Part shown: one piece after another, positions 1 to 6,700 of the stretch
How the letters are laid out: every line of letters begins with the position of its first letter
How positions within the stretch are numbered: position 1 is the stretch's first letter
Assembly (NCBI GenBank): GCA_905235955.1
Contig: CAJONN010000045.1
Span: 1 to 11,713, forward strand
From: an uncultured Marinilabiliaceae bacterium
Lineage (GTDB): Bacteria > Bacteroidota > Bacteroidia > Bacteroidales > Marinilabiliaceae
Reading direction: 5' to 3'
DNA length: 11,713 bases
Program-made: the position numbers and the translations under genes
Notes under the pieces: generated by a model
The model's input: the letters and a program-made list of their open reading frames with translations, nothing else
Databases searched by the model: none
Told to the model about the DNA's origin: nothing

Positions 1-187
1 TAATATACATACTTTCACTATCAATATTACCTATTATTTCAACTTCATCTTCACACTCTACCTTTACTATAAACGAAGAATAATGGTCGAGCCTACCTAC
101 TCTTACACCTAAATCGAGTTGCATTTCTTGAACGTTGGCAAAAAACGCCAAACACAAGAAAATTGCTAAAAAATATCTTTTAAAGAT
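1..187 (-). CDS. Partial exported protein, function unknown, start codon uncertain
   Basis: An open frame runs leftward off the window edge without a stop from the in-frame TAG at 202-200. Its beginning reads like a classical signal peptide: a basic K-R pair at codons 181-176, a hydrophobic run (YFLAIFLCLAFFA), then a polar stretch. After that come about 40 residues of plausible soluble sequence starting MQLDLGVRVG, rich in acidic residues. There is no ATG, GTG or TTG between the upstream stop and the K-R pair. The only near-cognate start is ATC at 187-185, which would give M-F-K-R-Y-F. In-frame TTG codons (157, 151) and the ATG at 124-122 would cut into or remove the signal peptide. It may be a gene with a rare start, a gene with a mutated start, or a base error. 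The visible part is too short to name; the VRVG stretch faintly recalls the start of SpoIID-like domains, but I do not claim it. Confidence 0.45.
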   Translation of the reverse strand, partial: MFKRYFLAIFLCLAFFANVQEMQLDLGVRVGRLDHYSSFIVKVECEDEVEIIGNIDSESMYI

Positions 188-218
188 AAAATCCGATGCC
201 TATTTATTAATATTTTTA

Positions 219-226
219 TACTTTTG
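219..226 (+). promoter_or_regulatory. Possible -7 element for the exported beta-sandwich gene
   Basis: TACTTTTG fits the Bacteroidota -7 consensus TAnnTTTG and lies 20 bases before the ATG at 247. It implies a start of transcription near 233 and a very short leader. No TTTG-like -33 element is seen at the expected distance upstream, so the call rests on one box only. Confidence 0.4.
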
Positions 227-246
227 TTAACACTAAATCTTATCTA

Positions 247-999
247 ATGAAATCAAAAATTATCACACTTTTAGGGCTAACTCTTTGTAGCTCAGTAGCT
301 ATGGCACAAATAACATCAAAGCCTATAATCCCTTCATCTTATCATGCGAGCGAACAAACATGGGAAGCCGACGTTTGCGTATTTGGTTCTGGCGTGCAAT
401 TTTTCACAGACGAAGGTCGGTGGCGTATGGAGTATTACAACAAAGTATTAGACGTACCCCAAGCAGATGCTGATGGAAATGAGTGGTTTATGCCACAATA
501 TTCCACCACATCGAGCACTTCAAATTGGAGCCACGAAACCTCACCATTTTGCAATCTCAATGCAGAAAAATATCCTCAGCTAATGGAGAAACCCTTTGTG
601 TGGGCACAACTCAACGAGGTGGCCGACATCTATTTGCGCCGGTCTTTCACACTCAACAAACCTCTCGAGGGCGATATATTTTTAGCTTGTGGATACGACG
701 ATTCGCCTGCTGAATGGTATATCAATGGTGTGCGTGTCGTAACCATTTTGGGTGCTCCTGCAGGTACAATAGGCTGGAATATCGATGCCGTCAAGTTGCT
801 CAGCGATGCCGAAAAAGACCTCATAAAAACTGACGGCTCGGAGAATGTCATTGCCGTGCACGTACACAACAACTTTGGCGAATCTATTGCCGACTGTGGT
901 CTGCTAATGATAGAAAAACCCAAGCAATGGGTTGACACAAAAGACATTAACACCAATTTCGTCAACCCCACAGTTCTTTCATTTAACCATTCAAAATAA
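247..999 (+). CDS. Exported protein with galactose-binding-like beta-sandwich
   Basis: A 250-residue protein with a clear Sec signal peptide: K2 and K4, hydrophobic core ITLLGLTLCSSVAMA, predicted cleavage after A20, mature start Q21. Residues about 118-224 resemble the jelly-roll module found at the front of glycoside hydrolase family 2 and related carbohydrate-active proteins. They show a strand IYLRRSFTL (128-136), then GDIFLACGYDDSPAEWYING (142-161), and a closing ENVIAVHVHNN (199-209) before GLLMIEK. The N-terminal third (about 40-117) is rich in Trp, Tyr and Phe and I do not recognise it. No catalytic domain follows, and no T9SS C-terminal signal is seen, since the protein ends in NPTVLSFNHSK. 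It may be a stand-alone sugar-binding protein or a remnant of a larger enzyme. It is transcribed alone, divergent from the left-edge fragment and convergent with rpmF. Exact role unknown. Confidence 0.85.
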   Translation: MKSKIITLLGLTLCSSVAMAQITSKPIIPSSYHASEQTWEADVCVFGSGVQFFTDEGRWRMEYYNKVLDVPQADADGNEWFMPQYSTTSSTSNWSHETSPFCNLNAEKYPQLMEKPFVWAQLNEVADIYLRRSFTLNKPLEGDIFLACGYDDSPAEWYINGVRVVTILGAPAGTIGWNIDAVKLLSDAEKDLIKTDGSENVIAVHVHNNFGESIADCGLLMIEKPKQWVDTKDINTNFVNPTVLSFNHSK

Positions 1000-1043
1000 C
1001 TTCCATTTTCACACTCACATAAAGAAAAGTCATACCACTATAC

Positions 1044-1087
1044 AGAATCTGCCCCTCTAAGTCAGACCGACCAGAGGGGCAGATTCT
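1044..1087. terminator. Bidirectional hairpin between convergent genes
   Basis: A perfect 15-bp inverted repeat (1044-1058 with 1073-1087, GC-rich in its inner half) encloses a 14-base loop, which itself can form a GTC/GAC inner stem (1061-1063 with 1069-1071). It sits 44 bases past the stop of the rightward beta-sandwich gene and 43 bases past the stop of leftward rpmF, so it can end both transcripts. The T-tracts are imperfect: GTTTTA downstream on the plus strand, and TTTTCTTT about 14 bases past the stem on the minus strand. Confidence 0.8.
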
Positions 1088-1130
1088 ACATCGTTTTATG
1101 CAAAAACGTGCTTACACTGATAAGAAATTA

Positions 1131-1316
1131 TTATGCAGTAACTTCTTTCTCAATAGCAAGTTTGCCACGATAGTAACCACATTCGCCACATACTGTGTGA
1201 AGCTGAATTGCAGCACCGCAGTTTGAGCATACACCAAGTGTAGGAGCTACTGCTTTGTAGTGCGTACGACGCTTTGCTGTACGTGTTTTCGAATGGTTTC
1301 GCTTAGGATGTGCCAT
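1131..1316 (-). CDS. rpmF: 50S ribosomal protein L32
   Basis: A 61-residue, strongly basic protein with the L32 signature. The N-terminus MAHPKRNHSKTRTAKRRTHY binds rRNA. It is followed by a four-cysteine zinc ribbon, C30-x2-C33 and C43-x2-C46, so this is the zinc-binding form of L32. The tail GYYRGKLAIEKE is typical of Bacteroidota. Length matches the family. It lies 38 bases downstream of yceD with no promoter-like sequence between, the usual yceD-rpmF pairing, and is presumably co-transcribed from the promoter at 1926-1957. The fatty-acid genes plsX or fabH that often follow rpmF in other bacteria are absent here; a hairpin and a convergent gene come next. Confidence 0.97.
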   Translation of the reverse strand: MAHPKRNHSKTRTAKRRTHYKAVAPTLGVCSNCGAAIQLHTVCGECGYYRGKLAIEKEVTA

Positions 1317-1354
1317 CTTATTACGTTATTTATTATTGTTTAATTATCTTTCTT

Positions 1355-1903
1355 TCACAACAACCCTTTCAGTTTATCCCATCGCGGATCTGTCTCCTCC
1401 TCTGTGCTACTTTTTGCTGATGCGCCTTCATCAGTTACTAAGTACTGATTGAGTTTGCTAAGCATCTCTGGATTGCACGTCGGATTGCCATTTTCATCCT
1501 CAAAGTGAACAAACTTTATAGGTAGGCTCACTGCCAATATTTCATATATCCATTGCGATACTGATATTTCATTATCATTCTCTGCTATCTGAAAAAGTTC
1601 ATCAGATATCTCTTCTGTAACCGGACCAAATTTCACTGTCATATCGCCTTCGCATCCTACTATCGGATAATCCATATCCTCTAAGCATACATCGCAAGGC
1701 ACAGTTATTGTTCCGTCTATCACAAAATGAAATCTCAGCATCTGCTGACTCTTAGTCATCTGAACGCCAACCTTCAGATTTCCCCTCTCTATCAGCGAAT
1801 TTTCTATCCTCTGAAAAAAACTATCACCTATTTCGAAGTCAAATTCATGCACTCCATCAGCATAGCTTTTAAAGGGTATTATGCAATCTTCAGTCTCTTT
1901 CAT
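1355..1903 (-). CDS. yceD: YceD/DUF177 23S rRNA accumulation protein
   Basis: Member of the DUF177 family, which in other bacteria and plastids is needed for normal accumulation of 23S rRNA; the gene usually sits directly before rpmF, as here. Visible hallmarks are the CxxC pair in the central motif TVPCDVCLEDM (C70 and C73 counted from the ATG), the acidic stretch after it, and the C-terminus DPRWDKLKGLL, which is the usual ending. I start it at the ATG at 1903, giving 182 residues, because an AGG lies 9 bases upstream. A TTG two codons earlier (1909) is the alternative and would add only two residues. A third and fourth cysteine (C84, C143) are present but not clearly paired. The product is cytoplasmic. 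Confidence 0.93.
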   Translation of the reverse strand: MKETEDCIIPFKSYADGVHEFDFEIGDSFFQRIENSLIERGNLKVGVQMTKSQQMLRFHFVIDGTITVPCDVCLEDMDYPIVGCEGDMTVKFGPVTEEISDELFQIAENDNEISVSQWIYEILAVSLPIKFVHFEDENGNPTCNPEMLSKLNQYLVTDEGASAKSSTEEETDPRWDKLKGLL

Positions 1904-1925
1904 ATCCAAAAGCCTAAAAGCGGTG

Positions 1926-1957
1926 CAAAGATACTACTATTTTTTTGTTTTATACAA
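1926..1957 (-). promoter_or_regulatory. Promoter of yceD-rpmF
   Basis: On the minus strand TATCTTTG (1933-1926) is an exact match to the Bacteroidota -7 box TAnnTTTG. TTG at 1957-1955 lies 21 bases upstream of it as a -33 element. The -7 box ends 22 bases before the chosen ATG, so the leader would be short, about 15 bases. The same TATCTTTG octamer is found ahead of galE. Confidence 0.7.
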
Positions 1958-1978
1958 CACTATCAGCGTTTTTAACGC

Positions 1979-2039
1979 CTCAAACAAAAATAACATCAGT
2001 GTCTCACATCTGTTACATTCACAAGACACTGATGTTATT
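1979..2039 (-). terminator. Intrinsic terminator of galE
   Basis: A perfect 16-bp inverted repeat (1989-2004 with 2024-2039, loop of 19 bases) begins 20 bases past the galE stop. On the minus strand it is followed at once by TTTTTGTTTG. This separates galE from yceD-rpmF. Confidence 0.85.
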
Positions 2040-2058
2040 CTATCTTATATAGTTCCTA

Positions 2059-3087
2059 TTACTTTATGCCACGGCATTTTTTCTCCCAGTTCCAAGCTGA
2101 AAGCAAAGTCTCTTCTATGCTCTTTTCTGACTTCCAACCAAGTTCATTGTTGGCATACGAAGTATCAGCCCATATCTTCTCTATATCACCAGCTCGGCGA
2201 CCAACTATCTTATATGGCAAATCTACACCCGTAGCCTTCTTGAAGGCGTTTACAAGCTCCATTACCGACAATCCATTACCAGTGCCTATGTTAAAATACT
2301 CATTGTTGGTCTTGTTCTTGCCCTCTATCAGGCGCGCAATAGCCACTACGTGAGCCTTCGAAAGGTCTACAACATTAATGTAGTCTCTCACCGGAGTGCC
2401 ATCTGGTGTGTTATAGTCGTTGCCAAATATGCTAAGCTCTTTTCTTATGCCCGCAGCAGTCTGCGTAATATATGGCACAAGATTGTTTGGCACGCCCACT
2501 GGTGCTTCGCCTATCAATGCCGACGGATGCGCACCTATTGGGTTGAAATAGCGCAAAGCTATTGTCTTAGCTTGCGGATTGACGTGTGCAAAGTCACGTA
2601 TTATATCCTCTGCCACAGCTTTCGTATTGCCATAAGGCGATTCAGCTGGCTTGCGTGGTGTTTGCTCTGTTACTGGCAACTTGTCCGGCTGACCATATAC
2701 TGTGCACGATGATGAGAATACAAAGTTGTTTACATTGTACTCTTTCATACATTCAAGCAAATTTATTAGTGCTGTGAGGTTGTTGCGATAATATTCAAGT
2801 GGCTTCTGCACCGACTCACCTACAGCCTTGAATGCTGCAAAATGAATAATCGCCTCAATGTTTTTATGACGCTTAAAGAAATCATGCGTCAATTCTCTAT
2901 CGGCAAGGTCAAAATTCTCAAATGCCGGACGTATGTTTGTTATCTTTTCGATATTGTCAACCACTTCAGCTTTCGAATTCGACAAATTATCAACTATGAC
3001 AACATCATAGCCTGCTTGCTGAAGCTCTACTACGGTGTGCGAACCTATAAAGCCCGTACCACCTGTAACCAATATAAGTTTACCCAT
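2059..3087 (-). CDS. galE: UDP-glucose 4-epimerase
   Basis: A 342-residue short-chain dehydrogenase of the extended type that interconverts UDP-glucose and UDP-galactose (or the N-acetyl forms) with bound NAD. The Rossmann fingerprint is VTGGTGFIGSHT (7-18), with the NAD-ribose acidic residue in VDNLSNS (32-38). The catalytic set is present: S127 in FSSSCTVYG and the Y152-x3-K156 motif in SPYGNTK. RYFNPIGAHPS (179-189), DYINVVDL (235-242) and GRRAGDIEKIWAD (296-308) match the GalE substrate-binding region. Length is the usual for GalE. It has its own promoter and terminator, so it is a single-gene unit. It probably supplies UDP-galactose or UDP-GalNAc for surface polysaccharide, and possibly for the A-LPS that anchors T9SS cargo in some species; that link is inference from context. 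Which sugar it prefers cannot be read here. Confidence 0.96.
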   Translation of the reverse strand: MGKLILVTGGTGFIGSHTVVELQQAGYDVVIVDNLSNSKAEVVDNIEKITNIRPAFENFDLADRELTHDFFKRHKNIEAIIHFAAFKAVGESVQKPLEYYRNNLTALINLLECMKEYNVNNFVFSSSCTVYGQPDKLPVTEQTPRKPAESPYGNTKAVAEDIIRDFAHVNPQAKTIALRYFNPIGAHPSALIGEAPVGVPNNLVPYITQTAAGIRKELSIFGNDYNTPDGTPVRDYINVVDLSKAHVVAIARLIEGKNKTNNEYFNIGTGNGLSVMELVNAFKKATGVDLPYKIVGRRAGDIEKIWADTSYANNELGWKSEKSIEETLLSAWNWEKKCRGIK

Positions 3088-3106
3088 TTTTATTGTTTTA
3101 ATATAG

Positions 3107-3114
3107 CAAAGATA
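3107..3114 (-). promoter_or_regulatory. -7 element of the galE promoter
   Basis: TATCTTTG on the minus strand (3114-3107) is an exact TAnnTTTG match and lies 19 bases before the galE ATG. The -33 region (about 3134-3140) reads TGGCGAA and matches the TTTG consensus poorly. It overlaps a short inverted repeat (3133-3153). Confidence 0.65.
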
Positions 3115-3132
3115 ACTGCTTTATCTCATACT

Positions 3133-3153
3133 TTTCGCCATTTATATGCGAAA
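3133..3153. repeat. Short dyad over the galE -33 region
   Basis: TTTCGC (3133-3138) and GCGAAA (3148-3153) form a 6-bp inverted repeat with a 9-base AT-rich spacer, so the half-site centres are about 15 bases apart. It lies where the -33 element of the galE promoter should be. It could be an operator for a dimeric regulator or chance in AT-rich DNA; no regulator is encoded nearby. Confidence 0.3.
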
Positions 3154-3259
3154 TAAAAGCATTTTGTAATTTTTTCTTAAAAAAACACGTTTCTTTCGAC
3201 TGATTTTTCAAAATCACTTCCATCAATTATCACCCAACCCCTATTCCCACACTCATATA

Positions 3260-3298
3260 AAAAGCCAAAAAGGAGGTAATCTTCATAAGATTACCTCC
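3260..3298 (-). terminator. Intrinsic terminator of the por operon
   Basis: A perfect 12-bp stem (3272-3283 with 3287-3298) closes on a 3-base loop, and on the minus strand is followed by TTTTTGGCTTTTTA. It lies 28 bases past the porN stop and marks the end of the T9SS transcript. Confidence 0.9.
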
Positions 3299-3325
3299 CT
3301 CGATATTAAAAATATATCAACATTC

Positions 3326-4210
3326 TTAGAATTCCCAAACATCATGTTCCTTTTGGAACAATACTGCTTTGATGCGCTCAGCTTCCAAGTTGGTTTCTAT
3401 ATTACCTGCAGCCATTTCAAGTATAGTACGGTTGTTATATACGTTGGCTTCAGAGTATACATAGCTACCGAAACGACGCTTTGCAAACAAGTCATCAAAC
3501 GAATCGCGCTGAGCATCGTTCTTTGAGTTGTATGCCTCTTGGTGCATCAACAATGGGCGCAATTCTGGGAAATATACCCAGAACGAAAGTATCTGGTCAA
3601 TACGCTCACCTGATTCATCAGGTCTTTCTATGATAGGACAGATAGCTATGATGCGCACATCCATGCGAGTATATTTCTTGTCAAAGTACCAAACCTCTTT
3701 CAAGAGCAACTTCTTAGCATCTGATGTTTCAACTTCATTCTGAACTATCGTCTTTTCATACATACCTGTTTCTGGGTTCTGCACTTCAACGGTATCAATG
3801 CCTGCACCAAACTTCTTCTGCACTTCAGCAAAATCCATTCTGCGGTCAAACTCTCTACCAAAACCCAAGTTGGCATCATAAGCTATGAGATCTCCATGTC
3901 CAATGGCATCAAGCATCAATCTTACAACCGACTTACGACCATCAATAGGATCTGTTGTCGTTGGATAGTAGAGCGGATGATTCATCTTCTCACGCATATC
4001 TATGATGCGCCAAATAGTCTTAGACCACAACACGTCGGCCTCACGTACATGGACGTAAGGTATAGCCTTCTTGTTGGCTATATGCTCTTTCTTAGCAATA
4101 TTGTCAACTCCTAAAAAGGGCGACTGCGCTGTATCTGGTTCAGCTTCTTGAGCCCAACCTGATATGGCTGTCATTGCAACCATTGCTAATGTTATGAATG
4201 CCTTTTTCAT
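3326..4210 (-). CDS. porN: T9SS periplasmic ring protein PorN/GldN
   Basis: A 294-residue exported protein of the PorN/GldN family. Together with PorK it forms the large ring attached to the inner face of the outer membrane in the type IX secretion system. It has a Sec signal peptide (K2 and K3, hydrophobic AFITLAMVAMTAISGWA, cleavage likely after A20 before Q21). The family signature VLWSKTIWRIIDMREKMNHP (60-79) is followed by LYYPT, then KEVWYFDKKYTRMDVRIIAI (171-190) and the tail FQKEHDVWEF, all typical. It is the last gene of the por block, 19 bases after porM, and ends at a strong terminator. No lipobox is present, which fits a periplasmic protein held by PorK rather than a lipoprotein. 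Confidence 0.95.
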   Translation of the reverse strand: MKKAFITLAMVAMTAISGWAQEAEPDTAQSPFLGVDNIAKKEHIANKKAIPYVHVREADVLWSKTIWRIIDMREKMNHPLYYPTTTDPIDGRKSVVRLMLDAIGHGDLIAYDANLGFGREFDRRMDFAEVQKKFGAGIDTVEVQNPETGMYEKTIVQNEVETSDAKKLLLKEVWYFDKKYTRMDVRIIAICPIIERPDESGERIDQILSFWVYFPELRPLLMHQEAYNSKNDAQRDSFDDLFAKRRFGSYVYSEANVYNNRTILEMAAGNIETNLEAERIKAVLFQKEHDVWEF

Positions 4211-4229
4211 ATCTTAACCATTTTAATAG

Positions 4230-5792
4230 TTAATCAACTGTGAACGCTATCGGACTCAGTTTTCTATTGCCACCAGGACCATTGGCCTTGATCTCTTCAA
4301 TATAGAACTTCTGTCCTTTTTGCATTCCGTTTATCAGTGTTCGTTGTGCTGGAGTAAACGAAGCTGATGACGAACGCTCTGATACAAGGAAGCCTGCTTT
4401 TACGGTTGAAACTGCAAAACTTGTAACAGTAAACTTAACGTCCATCACAAAGTCTTTCATTTCAGCAAACACACCTGCTTGAGCTTTGAGCACACCTGCT
4501 TTTATCTTACCACCACTCAAACCACCAAGTGTAGCCTCTGGGTTTGGCACACGAAGCAAACGGAACTCCTTGCTACCAAGCGATCTAACACCTTCAGTAG
4601 TCTTAGCTGATACACTAATTGTTGCTCTTGCAGTGTTGTTGTTTGGTCTTACAATATAGCCAGCTCCTGACTTTGAAATTTGTGCACCTGTAGCATTTAC
4701 AATAAGGTCGCTAGACGAAATACCAGCTGCTGAAATTTCAATTGGGTTGTCCAAACCTATGTAGAAGGCGTTCATCTTGGTAGGTGAAACTACTACTGAT
4801 GGCTCACCAACTTCATACTTCGACTCTACTTCATACGATCTCAACTCACCTGTTACAGGATCTGGTATCTGTATAGTTGCTTTATATGACTTCTGACCTA
4901 CTGATGAAGCAGGTACTTCATATTTACCCTGACCAGCTTCTGTTGGCAACTGCTGACCATTTACAGTCACTATCGGATCCATTGTCTCATCGTATGCAGC
5001 CAACATAATGTTTGCTTTATACTTCTGACCACGCAATACGTAGTTCGACTCTGGTATAGCAAGTGGTTTGATACCAGTAAACTTAAACGAAGCCTCGTCA
5101 ACCTTAGCATATAGTAAGTTTACAATATCAGACTGTGAGCTACGCACATCATTCTGCAATTTTGACAATATTGACATTGTTGCAGCAAGTGGCAAGTGCT
5201 CTGTAATCTTTGCTATCCATGGCTCAATATCACCATCTTTGTTCTTAATAGGATCAGTGTTAAACTGAGCATTGAGTGAACTTACACGTGCTGAATCGTC
5301 AGAGCAAAACTTAACCAAGAAATCACGATATTCATTTATCATACTTCTCAGCGTGTCGCCACGTGCACCACTCTTCTCAGTTATCATCAACTGAGCTGCA
5401 ATATCCTGATTGCTCACTGATACATAGTTGTCTGGTGTGTATGGATTACCCTCATCATCAGGACCAGCACCATCAGCTGTAAGCACCATCAAACACTTGT
5501 AATATTGTATCTGATTGTAAAGTGAGTCAGCTTTTGATTTGATGCTGAGAGCATCTTTATACTTGTCACCAGCCTTTTTCGGATTCTGCGTATTAGCTGC
5601 GTCAAAATCGTAATATTGCTTATTTATTTTCTGATTTACGACTTTTGTTGAATTCTTAATACCATTGTCAACAAGGATAAAGGCATTAAGCAAGTCGCCT
5701 GACACGTTCAAGGCAAGCATCGCGGTAAGCATGAGGTACATCATACCTATCATCTTTTGCCTCGGGGTCTCGGGACAGTTACCTCCACTCAT
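4230..5792 (-). CDS. porM: T9SS inner-membrane motor protein PorM/GldM
   Basis: A 520-residue PorM/GldM protein, close to the usual length of this family. A short cytoplasmic N-terminus (MSGGNCPETPRQK) leads into a single membrane helix at about 14-36 containing MIGMMYLMLTAMLALNVS, the family's strongest signature. The rest is periplasmic and in solved homologues forms four elongated domains of a dimer that reaches across the periplasm to the PorKN ring. Arg11 lies just before the helix, where the conserved GldM arginine interacts with the GldL glutamate in the proton-driven motor. The extended helical region after the membrane segment (about 40-250), then beta-rich repeats to the end FTVD, fit that plan. 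The gene is 45 bases after porL and 19 before porN, within one operon. Confidence 0.96.
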   Translation of the reverse strand: MSGGNCPETPRQKMIGMMYLMLTAMLALNVSGDLLNAFILVDNGIKNSTKVVNQKINKQYYDFDAANTQNPKKAGDKYKDALSIKSKADSLYNQIQYYKCLMVLTADGAGPDDEGNPYTPDNYVSVSNQDIAAQLMITEKSGARGDTLRSMINEYRDFLVKFCSDDSARVSSLNAQFNTDPIKNKDGDIEPWIAKITEHLPLAATMSILSKLQNDVRSSQSDIVNLLYAKVDEASFKFTGIKPLAIPESNYVLRGQKYKANIMLAAYDETMDPIVTVNGQQLPTEAGQGKYEVPASSVGQKSYKATIQIPDPVTGELRSYEVESKYEVGEPSVVVSPTKMNAFYIGLDNPIEISAAGISSSDLIVNATGAQISKSGAGYIVRPNNNTARATISVSAKTTEGVRSLGSKEFRLLRVPNPEATLGGLSGGKIKAGVLKAQAGVFAEMKDFVMDVKFTVTSFAVSTVKAGFLVSERSSSASFTPAQRTLINGMQKGQKFYIEEIKANGPGGNRKLSPIAFTVD

Positions 5793-5837
5793 CGATAAAC
5801 GATTTTTTGATTAATACTCCTGTTATCTCTTCACCGA

Positions 5838-6659
5838 TTATCGATTGGTAACTGCGCTAAGCATATTGCCATATATCGAATTCAATTCTCCTACAGTCTT
5901 GCTCAACGAAACTATCTGTTCACGATAAGCCTGTACGCTCTGTACCGATGCTGCGAGTTCGCTCGAAATTGTATTCAAGCCACTTGCCAATGTTTCGGTC
6001 GACTTGAGCTGAGTGTTCAAGCCTGAGAGTTGCTTTTCGTATGCAGCGTTCACTGCTGACATATTGTTGCTAAGTTGCTTTGAGAGGTCAGCTTGTGATG
6101 CTACTGCATCTGCCAACTTGCTGCTCGACTCTGTAAATCTGCTACCTACTGCAGCTACTTCTGATTGTGCTGCTGAGAATTGGCTCAAAGAGTCGCTTGC
6201 TACTTTTACATTGTTGATGTATGCCTTTGTTGCTGATGTAGCATCAGTAAGATCTGCCATCTGTGAAGTAGTATTGGCAAGTTTCTTTACTCCCTCTGAG
6301 AGTTGGTTGATTGTAGTCTGATCAATAGCACCTGCTGATACAAGTGCTGAAAGTTCGCTACCACCACCATTGCCACCATTTGAAGCATGGCTATGACGAT
6401 CGTTTGACTCTGTGTCTTCAAGTCCAAGAAGTTCAGGATATACCAACGTCCAATCGGGCATTGCATGAGGTGGTTCGAAGGCTGACATAAAGAAGATGAA
6501 GGCTTCTACACCCAAACCTGCAACAAGCATTATACTAGCACCGGGAAAGTGCATGATTTTGAAAAGCGCACCGATAATGGCAACTGAAGCTCCCCAGCCA
6601 TATACATATCCCATTATCTTCTTATAGGCAGGGCTTTCTACTAATTCCTGTAAACTCAT
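5838..6659 (-). CDS. porL: T9SS inner-membrane motor protein PorL/GldL
   Basis: A 273-residue PorL/GldL protein, the pentameric stator-like partner of PorM that harvests the proton gradient. Two membrane helices lie near 15-36 (YVYGWGASVAIIGALFKIMH) and 40-61 (GASIMLVAGLGVEAFIFFMS). Glu52 in the second helix matches the essential proton-path glutamate and Lys34 sits at the end of the first helix. The conserved FEPPHAMPDW follows. Next comes a glycine- and asparagine-rich linker (about 88-99), then a long cytoplasmic alpha-helical region with almost only Ala, Ser, Leu, Val and Gln (about 100-273), probably coiled coil. It is somewhat shorter than the roughly 310-residue Porphyromonas gingivalis protein, and the shortfall is in the cytoplasmic tail. 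The gene is 41 bases after porK. Confidence 0.95.
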   Translation of the reverse strand: MSLQELVESPAYKKIMGYVYGWGASVAIIGALFKIMHFPGASIMLVAGLGVEAFIFFMSAFEPPHAMPDWTLVYPELLGLEDTESNDRHSHASNGGNGGGSELSALVSAGAIDQTTINQLSEGVKKLANTTSQMADLTDATSATKAYINNVKVASDSLSQFSAAQSEVAAVGSRFTESSSKLADAVASQADLSKQLSNNMSAVNAAYEKQLSGLNTQLKSTETLASGLNTISSELAASVQSVQAYREQIVSLSKTVGELNSIYGNMLSAVTNR

Positions 6660-6700
6660 AAAGCAAATTTATTTCTTGATACGTTAGTTATTTTTTTTTA

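Noticed and set aside
1966..1978. Tiny hairpin GCGTT-TTT-AACGC upstream of the yceD promoter.
   Set aside because: Five base pairs with a three-base loop, next to a much stronger terminator; likely chance.
1881..2353. Plus-strand open frames across the yceD-galE junction.
   Set aside because: They run through the galE terminator hairpin and antisense to galE and yceD, with no domain or plausible start region.
3201..3216. Small inverted repeat TGATTT-TTCA-AAATCA between the por terminator and galE.
   Set aside because: Only 6 AT-rich base pairs and no T-tract directly after it on either strand; too weak to call a terminator or an operator.
3271..3298. AGGAGGTAAT on the plus strand looks like a perfect Shine-Dalgarno site, and its complement resembles the 3' end of 16S rRNA.
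   Set aside because: No ATG follows at a usable distance and the plus strand has no gene here. The stretch is one arm of the por operon terminator hairpin, so the match is a by-product.
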